Shown here: piece by piece, positions 14,001-26,000 of the stretch
How positions within the stretch are numbered: position 1 is the first letter of the stretch
Layout of the letters: each line of letters begins with the position of its first letter
Origin: Trichobilharzia szidati
Taxonomy: Eukaryota; Platyhelminthes; Trematoda; Strigeidida; Schistosomatidae
Reading direction: 5' to 3'
Assembly: GCA_944472155.2 (NCBI GenBank)
Contig: OX235272.1
Coordinates: 12,942,354 to 13,006,353 of the forward strand
DNA: 64,000 bases
The notes under the pieces: model-generated
Database searches by the model: none
The model's input: only the letters and a program-made list of their open reading frames with translations
What the model was told of the DNA's origin: nothing
Made by a program: the position numbers and the translations under genes

Positions 14001-17000
14001 TAAACAAAATGAAATATGTCAAAATATGCATTCGGAGTTAAGCTAATTTAGTTAGGTATAGTACATCTGAGGTATAGTGTTTAGAATTGATGGTATGACT
14101 GAATAAGAACAACACTTATAATTAATTACAGGTAATATGATCAATTAAAGATCAATAGCCAAGTTGTCAAGGCAGGGAGAGACTAAGATTCATTTTGAAA
14201 TACCAAATTGGATCCTAACAAAATTCAGTTGCAATGGCTTCTGTTAACTTCAAGAAGCTTGATCCCAACCTGTTTGTTTATTATCGTGAAGGATTGCAAG
14301 AGGTCTACCCGATATTCTCTATAAATAAGATGTCACCAGATTGTAGTTGAGGAGTAAGACAAGGCTGCCTACTACCGCCAATGATTTTCCTGATTGCAGT
14401 ATATTGGATAATGCGACAAACAGCGGCGGGAAGCGAGGAAACAGGCATAAAATGGACTCACACAAAAGTTTTGGGGGATCTGGACTTCGCCGATGATATA
14501 TGTCTGATTTCCCACAAACTGGAAGATATGCAAGTGAAAAGCAACAAGTTAGCAGAAGAAGCATCAAAGATAGGCCTACACTTCAGGTGAACATAGAGAA
14601 AACAGAGGTGATGAAGATTCCTGGACAAGAACAACAACAACAGACAACAACCAGCCAGCGTAAATGGAAGGAACCTGAAAGAAACAACCTCCTTTACCCA
14701 CCTACCTACCTGGGAAGCATCGTTTCAACTACAAGCGAACGGAACTGATGAGGATATCAAAACAGTGGGGATCGGGAAAGCAAAACAAGCTTTCACTACT
14801 CTCAAGTCTGTGAAGGTCAACAGCACTCAGCATGAAAACGAAGATAAGATCCTGATTTTCAACTCCAATGTGAAGTCAGTCAGTGCTACTCACTATACGG
14901 TTCAGAGACTTGGTCAGAGCGTCATGAAGGGCATCTCAAACAAACTACAGACCTTCATTAACAGCTCTCTTCGCTAAATACCACTCAAGATCAGATGGCC
15001 GGCCAGAAAAGATCAGCAATACGGACCTGTGGGAGCAAACCAACCCAGCAGGAACCGATTGTGCAGCAAATAAACAGGAAGAAATGGAGATGGATTGGCT
15101 GGCCATACTCTGAGGAAGCAAACCATCAATTGATATCACTAGACAGGCCTTTGCTCGAGTGGAACCAGACTGAAAGGGAATCGGCGAGTTGTTCGTCAGT
15201 GTTAGGGTGGGTGACTTGGAGGAGGTCATAAGAAGTGGAGATGGAAACGTGTTGGCAGACTTGGAGTCAGATGAAAACTTTGTCAGAGAACCGAAGGCAA
15301 TGGAGACGCACGGCTGAATCTCTATGTTCCTCTAGGAATTAAAGGAAACAATAATAATAATAATAATGATTGTAGTTGAGCGATTAAATGGCCTATCGTG
15401 ACTTGACACATAAAAGAACCATTACCATAATGGTCTGAGATTTAATTCTGAAGATAAATTAACTTTTATGCAGAAATGAATTCAGAATTCCATTCTGTCG
15501 TCTTTTTCCATACCAAGTAAAAGTTCTTCCAGTGCTCGAGATACACATCTTTCTGGCAACTGGAGAAAAACTACTAACTAGCTGCGCTATCTTCGAATGT
15601 CTAATATGAAAATCCTTTAAACTCTGATATTTTAATAGCTCAGACCTTCAAATGAACTTGTTTTTCATTTGCTTATTTTTATAGTATAATGAAATGAATT
15701 CAGAAAAGATTACAATTGAAGGTTGTGAAGAATTTCAAGAGGATATGAACGTGAAGCATAGAATACACCCGTACTTTTTACATCATAATATTTTAAATGT
15801 GACAAGTCTGAATAAAGATAATATAACAAATATTGGAAATAGTATCAGCCTTGTTTCTCAACTCACTTTCGATAGGTAATTTAAAACATTATTTTGTGCT
15901 TTGTCATTTTAGTTTGTTTTTTGTTACGAATACTATCATTGAGTTTGCGAGGAACGGCGTGAAGCGGAAATGTTTTTTTTACAGTGACTAATTTACCATT
16001 CTAGTGCACCATGACGTTCACAAGTTTTGCTGTCACAACTACATTTATTACTACTCTGATGCTATTGTAACAACAAAAGACAAGGGCCAGGGAACAGATC
16101 CTTTATTAAGGAAAATCAACATATATTTATAGATTTTAATGTACATTATTGTAGATTATTGTTAATAGAAGATACAGTCTTTTGATTGGTTGTTTCTCAC
16201 AGAAAGTTAAACTTGCATCTCTTTATGGCTGTGTCAGATCATCCATATGCTAACTTTTTTTTATTTTATTTTTTTATTTTGATTTGCAGCTTGATTCCAC
16301 ACCGTATTTTCAGTACAAGTGTGGAATTTTCAGCATGGATATCGGTAGCCCAAATTCAGGCCGACCATAGATATCGGGTGTGCGCCGGCAGGGGATCGAA
16401 CCCCGGACCATGTGCATGGTCGGCGAGAGTCCTAACCACTGTATCCGCCTATGCAAAGCCTTTGTTCTCATTTTCTCACCACCAATATTGGGGACATAAA
16501 CACTGAACGAAATATTCCCATATTGAGTCATAAGAAAAAGGCACAAACATCGAAGAAAATTTTCTTTTCGACGATTCATTTTCATGAGCTGTACAATCGT
16601 GATTATAATTAACAAAGAAATCTTTAGACCAATCTGATACAGGTAAATTTTGTCCTTGAAAAATGTATTACATAATGTAAGGTGTAAGAAGGGATGACTA
16701 ATTGTAGGTTAGAAAGGAGACAGAAGTTGGCATGACGTAATAAGTGTGAGATAGTGAATAATCAATAAGCTCGTGTAAAATGGACAGGAACTAGTGGAAA
16801 GGCTATAAAGTGGTTTTGTATAAAATATGTATGAAAAGCAATGTTATTAATAAACAGTAATAGAGCAATAATAAAATGTGGATGATGGGAACAATAATGA
16901 TAATAAAAGTATTAATAAAATAAAATAATAATAGTAATAACAGTGAACTTACATAATAAAGGAAAGAAGCAAAATTGTGATAAGAACTTTACTCTGGCCA

Positions 17001-20000
17001 TGGTAAGGCAAGAGAATGTATGTATCGCTTTTGGATACAGTGGTCCGGTTTCAGATCTCGAATAGCTAATGCTTCAGCTATGTACAGATGGCGTATCCGA
17101 AGTCCCTTTGTACGATATTGAGGGACTCTGTGTAACACTGTGAAGCATTCATGTGGGGGTGCTCGATGTCCAGAGATGACAAGGTATTCGAGGATCGAGC
17201 TGTTGCTATTCTTCTTTTCTCCTCTGGCTAACCAATCTGGGCAGTGTTCCAGAATACGTTTGTGGACTTGACGTTGCGTACGGCCGATATACTTTGCTCC
17301 ACATGAGCAAGTAAATTGATAAATACGCATTAAAGCGGCCGAAAGCGGTATCTTCTACTTAGCGTTAGACTGGATTAAGTGTCTGCAGGAGAATGTGATA
17401 CGTAGAGTGGCTGTTGGAAATGTCTTCTTCAGACATTTAGAAAGGTGGTTTCTGAGAATTTCCACTGCGGCATCACCTTTTAATTCTAGTTTCATGAAGA
17501 GAGTCTTCTTAGAAACCGTTGCGATGTTTGACACCGGAGGCTTCTCCAGTATCTGATTGGTCTAAAGATTTCTTTGTTAATTATAATTATGATTGTACAG
17601 CTCATGAAAATGAATCGTCGAAAAGAAAATTTTCTTCGCTGTTTGTGCCTTTTTCTTATGACATAAACATTGACGTCAATTACTGTCTACGAACTTTCGC
17701 TAGCAGCCAGCTGTCACCACACTATTAGTGTTGTTTCCGTTTGGTATGTCTAGACAAGGGTGCTAAACGTGTCTGGTGTGACTTCCTAGATTATATATAT
17801 CTGCGTTTGACTCCATACCTTAGCCTCTTTTATTAAACAAGCTTCCCAGGAGAGAAACAGGGTGCTGTATTAATACATGGTTCAATCCTTATTTTTAATC
17901 TGATAGAAAGCAGTACACTGTATATATATAAAAGTAAAGTGTCTTCTACCGCTCCACTTAATCTAACTGATGTCCCTCAGGGTGCTGCTTTTCCCTCCTT
18001 TTCTTTCCTCTTGCATGACTTGTCCCGTTCTGATGAAGCCAACCAATTCTTTTTTTTGAGTATCTCGATGATCTGACTCTTCACACACAAGTTACTTTCC
18101 TATCAAGCTGTTCCGACATGAATAGCCTTTTATTTGAAATCAGCCAGTGTGGTCCTTGTCTGGTGGTCTTAAGCTAAATCCCTCCAAATGCAGGGTTGTT
18201 AATTTCACTCTCAGACATAAATGTAATTCAAATGAACTAGCTAGTTCCCACGATTCTTGTACCATAGAAGTTACTAAATTTGAAACTAAGTTGGTTTATG
18301 TGCTATATCTGTTCCGAGTGGTTATTTCAAAAATACATATCACTCAGCATCAGCAACAAAATTCGGATTTTCAATACAAACGTCAGTCAAGTCAGTCAGT
18401 TCTTCTATACGGATGGATCAGAAACTTGGCCAGTGTGTCACAAAGAATGAGTATTTCCAACAGCCTGTTGCACACCTTTATCAACAACTAACTGTCTTCG
18501 CTGGCTCTATACTGAAGATCAGATGGCCGCCGGAATGAACAAGAACCAACAAGGAACAAACTATGGGAAGAAACAAAACAAGAAGCAATCGCCTAACAGA
18601 TATATATGCAGGAGAAAGTGTAGATGGATTGGACACTCACTCGCTGAGGAGGCCACTCGCTGAGTGACATCGTGCGTCAGGCCATAGCTCGAGTGGAACG
18701 CGGAAGGGAAGCGGCGAGTTGGTCGCCAGTGCAAGGGTGACATGGAGGAGATTTTGTGAAGAGGAGTTGAAACAGTATGGACTAACATGGATGCAGGTGA
18801 AAAGTGCAGTAGGAGACAGCAGCAAGTGGAGACGTGTGTTTGAAGCCCTATGTTCCACTAGGAACCCAAAGGAACAATAATAATAATAAAGGTGAAATGA
18901 ACCTTCTTGTGACTTCTAATCAGAAGATCTGCAAACAAAACTTTCAGATTTACTTCTTCTTGCTTTGAAAAGACGATCAAGGGGATAAGTTGTATGAATT
19001 TGTAGAAAGCATTTTGTTTTCTTCTGTTGAAAAATCTTTCTTTCTAGTTTCAAACTCGATTCAAGTGGAAAAAATTTGGAACAACTCTATCGTTAAGACC
19101 ACGTAGTTTTCATAACTGGTCAACAGAACTTCTGATAACACTTTGAAGCCGAATTGTCAACTTTGCTTAACCTTTTGTTCCTTTACAATATTGAGAAAAT
19201 TTGAATAACCTTATTTCTTGATAACATATTACATCATATCTCGTATCACTTAAATTTTTCTTTGTACCGTTTAAAAATTGAAAAGTTTTCTTCAAGAAAT
19301 TCAAATCCCCCCAAAATAAAAGACTTACGTCAAACAAAATAATACCTTGAATATCGACAGTCGTGCATCTTACAACATATTATCATTATTGTTCCCTTGA
19401 GTTCCTAGTGGAAAATAGGGCTTCAAATACACGTCTCCACTTGCTTCTGTCTTCTGCCGTACTTTTCACCTGCATCCATGTTAGTCCATACTCACTCAAC
19501 TCCTCTTCACACGATCTCCTCCATGTCACACTTGCACTGACGTCCCACTCGCCGCCGCTTCCCTTTCGGGTTCCACTCGAGCGTTGGCCTCACGCGCGAT
19601 GTCACCCAGCCACTGGCCTCCTCAGCCAGTGAGTGTCCAATCCATCTTCACTTTGTGATGATATAAGTTGGTGGTTGGAGGCAATCGGCAGGAAGCCTTG
19701 GACCTAGGTTTCGTGCTAGTTGGCACTCGTCAGCAAGGCGTATCTGCAACCTTGAAGGAACTCATGTCCCTTCTGAGATTCGAACCCGCGTCACCCAGTG
19801 CTGCAGTCAGAGACGTTACCACTGAGCTATTCGGGCTCGCGATTGACCTCCTGTAGGACTGTAGTAGATATTTTGATTTGACACTATGAACTACCTAGAA
19901 TGGTGGCCACATTACAACCTAACGGATAGAATTCAGTCTTCACCAAAGAGAGGACTAGACGCATAACACTAGTTCATAGTGTCAAATCAAAACATCTTCA

Positions 20001-23000
20001 CTTTCTCCTGCATATTTGTTGAGCGATTGCTTCTTGTTTTGTTTGTCTGTTCCCATAGTTTCTTGTTGATTCTTGTTCTTTCTGGCCACCTGATCTTCAG
20101 TATAGAACGAATACAGCTGTTGATAAAGGTCTGTGTAACTTGTTGGAAATATTCTTTGTGACCCACCGCCAAGTTTTTAATCCATCCGTATAGAAGAACT
20201 GACTGACTTGACGTTTGTATTGAAAATTCAAATTTTGTTGTTGTTGCTGAGTGACGAAGATATCCAGATTGGTTTCAGGTGGATGATTAATGTGTTTCTC
20301 GCCTTCCCGATTCTCGATTTGACATCTACTATGAATGTATTTACTCAGCGTGACTCACACACGTAATCATTTCAACTTTCTGCCAATTATCCATATTTGC
20401 ACAATACATATTACAATCATTCCCAATTTATTCATTTACAGGATACATCGACTTGAAGAGCTTGCAGTCAAGTGGTTAGGACCAATAAGTTTGGCGTTAT
20501 ATCTAACTGACAGGGAAGCAGCATTGTTAGTAGAATTTATTACCAATTCTAGAGTTTTACAAAATCGTACAAATATTGGCTATCACGTTGTCTATGTGGA
20601 TGGGGTAAGTTGGACATTTTCTCGAGTAAAATTAATCATGACAGCTTTGATTCGATAGCTCATTGACAGAATACTTGCAAGATACCGGGAGGTCTGGGAG
20701 GTCCACGTTCGATTCCCAGAAGACTCACCCCTGAATCTCGCCTAGCCGATATATATGTGTATATATATTGACCACATCTACAGCACAGTATACACTTTCC
20801 TTTAGTTTCGTACCCATCGATTACAAAACCAATAGGGTCTAGTGCTTCCCAAGTCGGGTGAATGGAGTCTATTCTGATGGCTGTTTACAAATTAATCAGT
20901 TTTTACCCATGATGCTCTCAGTGAAATGGGTTATTCTAATAGTTTTATAACGATATATATGAACATTATGTAGTGTACTGAAACTAGTCACTAGTAAAAG
21001 GGAGACATTTGCTCATGAAGCCTCATTTCAATCGAGATGAGATTTGCAGAGTTGTATAGCAAAGGTAAACCAGAAACGTAAAAATAGAGCGCATAAACCT
21101 GTCACAATTTGCTGGCCATTTTCTAACCGACCGATTGTCATTCTTCAAGTTAATGTTGTACCATTTTTAAGTGCATTTGTAAGTTTAAAGAATTTTTTGT
21201 CGGAAGCTGCATAGGAGGAATAAGTAGGCACCTGTTGCCATCGGGAAAATATTCGATTAAATCAACAAAAGACTCTGGTTTCTCCTATTCGACTGACAGT
21301 GGTCATCAAAACGACAGGAAAAAACGAACTCAAAGTTATTCATAAATGGCTTTAAACACATATTGAAAGGGAATGTAAACTCTTCGTTTACACACAAATG
21401 AAGGTAAGGAAGCTCAAGAAACCAACCTCGGCCTCTATTTTGAAAATTAACTTTTTCCATCCTTTCCGCACATATTTTTTTTCTCCTTCACTTTCCCCAG
21501 TGGAACATAGGGCTTCAAGCTAGTGGCTTGAAGTTTCTGTAGCAGTGTTTGTTTTACAGGATGGGGTTGCTAGCCTCATGACCAACCTTTCCTCTTCACC
21601 AGCATTAATTCTGGCTTAGCAAGGTAAAGGAGTGCGTCGACCGGGGATCGAACCCCGGACCATGTGCATGGTCGGCGGGCATCCTATTCCGCACATATAT
21701 ATTTATTTAAACCAGGTTGCGCGTTCCACGCTGGACTCTACTGTTGTCCAGCATCGACCATATTACATCATATTAATCTTAAGGCATCGTCGAAGCTTCC
21801 GTACTGCAGGCCGATGTGTCAACAGGCAGAGAACTCTTCTGTCCAATTAAAATCTATCAAAGGAGAATCTAAAAATAGTAATTTCAACAAATACTACCTG
21901 ATATAATTTATTTTTTTTATAACAGCTTGATTCCACACCGTATTTTTTGGTACAGGTATGGAATTTTCAGCATGTGATATCGGTAGCCCAAATTTTGCAG
22001 GCCGACCGTAGATCTCAGGTGTGCGTTGGCAGGGGATCGAACCCCGAATTATGTGCATGGTCAGCGAGAGTCCTAACCACTGTGCCACCAACGCACATTG
22101 TCTAGTTAGGGGAATACTCTGGTTGACTATTCTTCATGCTGTCCATACATACTATCTCCATAAGAAGAAAAAGTTTTTAGCTGTAATAAGCTTATTTTTA
22201 AACGCTGAATTATTTGTCATTTGTTTATTTTTGATCCAGCTGTTTTCTTTAATTTTTTTTCATTCTCATTTTCTGCACTTTAGAAATTTTATCCTATAAA
22301 CACATTACGTAATATCGCAATAAAATACTGTACAACAGAATTTATTTTTCATATTGATATTGATTTCTTACCGCAAGCAAATATGATACAGTATATTGGG
22401 AATTCTATTCAGCAGCATTTATCTCAAGTGAGTACGCATGCGAAATGTCTGGCTTTTATTTCCTTATATGAAATTTACTGTTGCAGTTGTATTTTATTAA
22501 GTAGTAACTGTCTCATTTATGAATTATCCTTACCCCACATATAACTGACACTAAGATGTCTGTGATCCATGTACTGATAATATGAAGTGTTGGTGAAATA
22601 AATCATTAGCTTCGAATGTGTATACCAGGTTGTATATGTTCTTCATTATTATTAGTGTTCCCTTGGGTGCCTAGTGGAACATAGGGCTTCAACTGCACGC
22701 TTCCACTTGCTTCTGTCCTCTCCTGTACTTTTCACTTGCATCCATGTTAGTCCACACTGTTTCAACTCTTCCCCACACGATCTCCTCCATGTCACCCTCG
22801 CACTGACGTCCCACTCGCCGCCACTTCCCTTTCGGGTTCCACTCGAGCTATGGCCTGACGCGCGATGTCACCCAGCGAGTGGCATCCTCACCCAGCGAGT
22901 GAGTGTCCAATCCACCTCCACTTTCCCCTGCATATTTGTTGGGCGATTGGTTCCCGTTTCGTTTGTTTCTTCCCATAGTTTGTTTCTTGTTGGTTCTTGT

Positions 23001-26000
23001 TCTTTCCGGCTGGCCATCTGATCTTCAGTATAGAGCCAGCGAAGACAGTTAGTTAGTTGTTGATAAAGGTGTGCAACAGGCTGTTGGAAATACTCATTCT
23101 TTGTGACCCGCCGCCAAGTTTCTGATCTATCCGTATAGAAGAAGTGACTGACTTGACTGACTTGACGTTTGTATTGAAAATCCGAATTTCATTGTTCATG
23201 CTGAGTGACTATGGTAGAACTCTAGTTTCCTAGTTTTCATTATAAATGACCATTCACAAACTTATCATTGTTAATTGTTTTCTATAGTAATTACCATTTC
23301 CCAGAAGAAAATTAAATTTCGCATACCTATATAATTTTCTAATTTAATGTTTACTTTTTTAGGATAATAAATCAAAAAATGTTTGTTTAGTGGTACCTGC
23401 ATTTGAAACTTTTAAAAATCATTTATCATTACCAGAAACAAAGGAGAGCTTGATAAAAGCGTGGGAACTTGGTGAAGTTTTGCCATTTAGGCATGAAATA
23501 TGGTCAGCTGGTCACATGTCAACGAATTACTCTCATTGGAAATCAGCGGATAATGATTACGAAGTGAGTGAGTGAGTGAGAAAATGACTAGTGCTTATAA
23601 TACTGAAGTATCTACAGTTTTTTCTTTTGTTCAGTCTATCTATGAGGGCGGCTATCTATATCTTAGAAATTTATTTATATAAACCGTTGTTTTTCGTCAG
23701 CACACGTTCTTTTTTTAACTTATCAATAGTCGAAAGCAGCTACGTAAAAAATAAACGCATATAGATCTCAACATTTTAATTGATTAAAAATGCCCATTAA
23801 AATTTTCAAAAGAATAGATACGGAACAAAGAGAACTCTTTTCGATAAATTCATCATCAGGCTCTACAATTATATATACATTATAATGAATGAATGAATAA
23901 GTCTTATGAACAACATTAATGTTGCTGTTTAAATAACATCAAATCAATAATATTGATAGATAACAGCTGAACAGCATCAACATAAAATAAGCTGAATGTC
24001 AGAAGAATTATGGAAGATAATAGTACAAATTCATGAGTTTATAGTTTCTACTGAGGGCCAGGGCAGTAGTAGGAGCTGGACTTGTTACTTTTGGACACAG
24101 AGCACTGGTTGTTTGAGGCGAATTGCAATGGCTTCTGCTGTTTGGAGCAAGCGGTGCTTCGACGATTTTGGTAGTTTGTTAGGCACCCGGTATATTATGG
24201 AGAAGGATTCGTCTACGCTGGCTTTGTGACCGGTTTGCACCAGATGGTCTATCAAACATGCCTAGCATTATACCTGAAAGCTGCCAACCCGGTGTCCTAA
24301 ATCAAGAGCCATTTTTTCGCATCCTACAATTCATAAGTTTAGCGATATGAATGATGGTATGTAGCACATTTAAATACTGTATATCCCGTCTTTAATATGA
24401 ATGCAAAAATTGTAACCTGAATTTCATATCATGAATCAGATGAATCTGGTTGAGTGTGATGTGAAAGCCTTACTGATGAGTAACACATCTCAGCTTCATC
24501 GACTTTGAAAAAGGATTCGATAGCGTCGATCAAGAGGTGTGTCGGAAACTACTTTGCTACTACCAAGGAGTGCCACCGACAATTATACATCTCACCAAAC
24601 AGCTAGACGACAATGCTGCATGCCAAGTAATCCACAACAAGAAACTCACAGATGCCTTCGAAGTGAAGATGGAAGTAAAACAACCTGGCTGACTGGGTGA
24701 CAACTATCGGCAATGATCTTCCTGATTGCAGCAGATTGAGTAATGCGACAGACAGTGGCGGGGAGCGAGGAAACAGGCATAAAATGGACTCACACAAAAA
24801 AGACTTGGAGGATCTGGGCTTCGCCAATCATGATGTATGTCTGATTTCCCACAAATTGGAAGATATGCAAGCGAAAAGAAACAAGTTGGCAGAAAAGCAT
24901 CCAGGGAAGATAGGACTTCAGGTGAACATATATACAACAGAGGTGATGAAGATTCCTGGCCAAAACCACCACCACCAACAGCAGCAACAATAACAACAGA
25001 AAACAATCAGCCAGTATAAATGGAAGGAACCTGAAAGAAACAACCTCCTTCACCAATCGACCTGAGAAGCATCGTTTCAACTACAGGCGCAAGGAACTGA
25101 TGAGGATATCAAAACAGCGAGGATCGGGAAAGCAAGACAAGCTTTCATTGCTCTCAAGTCTGTGTGGAGATCAACAGCACTCAGCATGAAAATAAGGTCC
25201 GGATTTTCAACTCCAACGTGAATTCAGTGCTACTCACTATACGGATCAGAGACTAACACTGCGCGTCATGAAGAGCACCTCAAACAAACTACAGATCTTC
25301 AATAACAGCTGTCTTCGCTCAATACTCCTCAAGATCAAATGGCCGGCCAGAAGGGATCAGCAATACGGACCTGTGAAAGCGAACCAACCAGGAACCGATT
25401 GTGCAAGAAATAAGCAGGAAGAAATGGAGATGGATTGACTGGCCATACTCTGAGGAAACAAACCATCAAGTGACATCACTAGACAAGCCATCGCTCGAGT
25501 GGAACCTGAAAGGGAAGCGGCGAGTTGGTCGTCAGTGCGAGGGTGAGTGACTTGGAGGAGGTCATGTGAAGAGGAGATGAAAGCATGTGGGCAGACTTGG
25601 AGCCAGGTGGAAACGTTGTCGGAGAACCGAACGCAGTGGAGACGCGTGACTTAGACCCTAAGTTTGTCTAAGAATTAGAGGAAATAATAGTAACACGTTT
25701 AAACTTAAAGCAATCTTTATCCAACGATAATGACTAAGTAAAAACTTACAGATGTCCCTTGAAATGCATTTTCATGAATTCTCTGTCTTAAAAGTTTCAC
25801 TGATTCCTTTTTATTTTCACGCGTATGAAAGTGTGACTGCGAGTAATCCTTTGCAATGAGTCACCAAAATACTTCAAACATGGTGTATTACTAAACCAAA
25901 CGTATTCTGTATTTTTTAGCTCCTTTAATGTAACCACAAGGAATAGATGCCACGGTGCTTGGGTGGTGCCTTCAGTAATTACTGTCTGATAGCTGCTAAC

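Noticed and set aside
19868..19992. Independent MITE with 22-bp TIRs
   Set aside because: The TSD encloses this piece together with the SINE, so at this locus it moved as one unit; no separate TSD around the inverted pair was seen.
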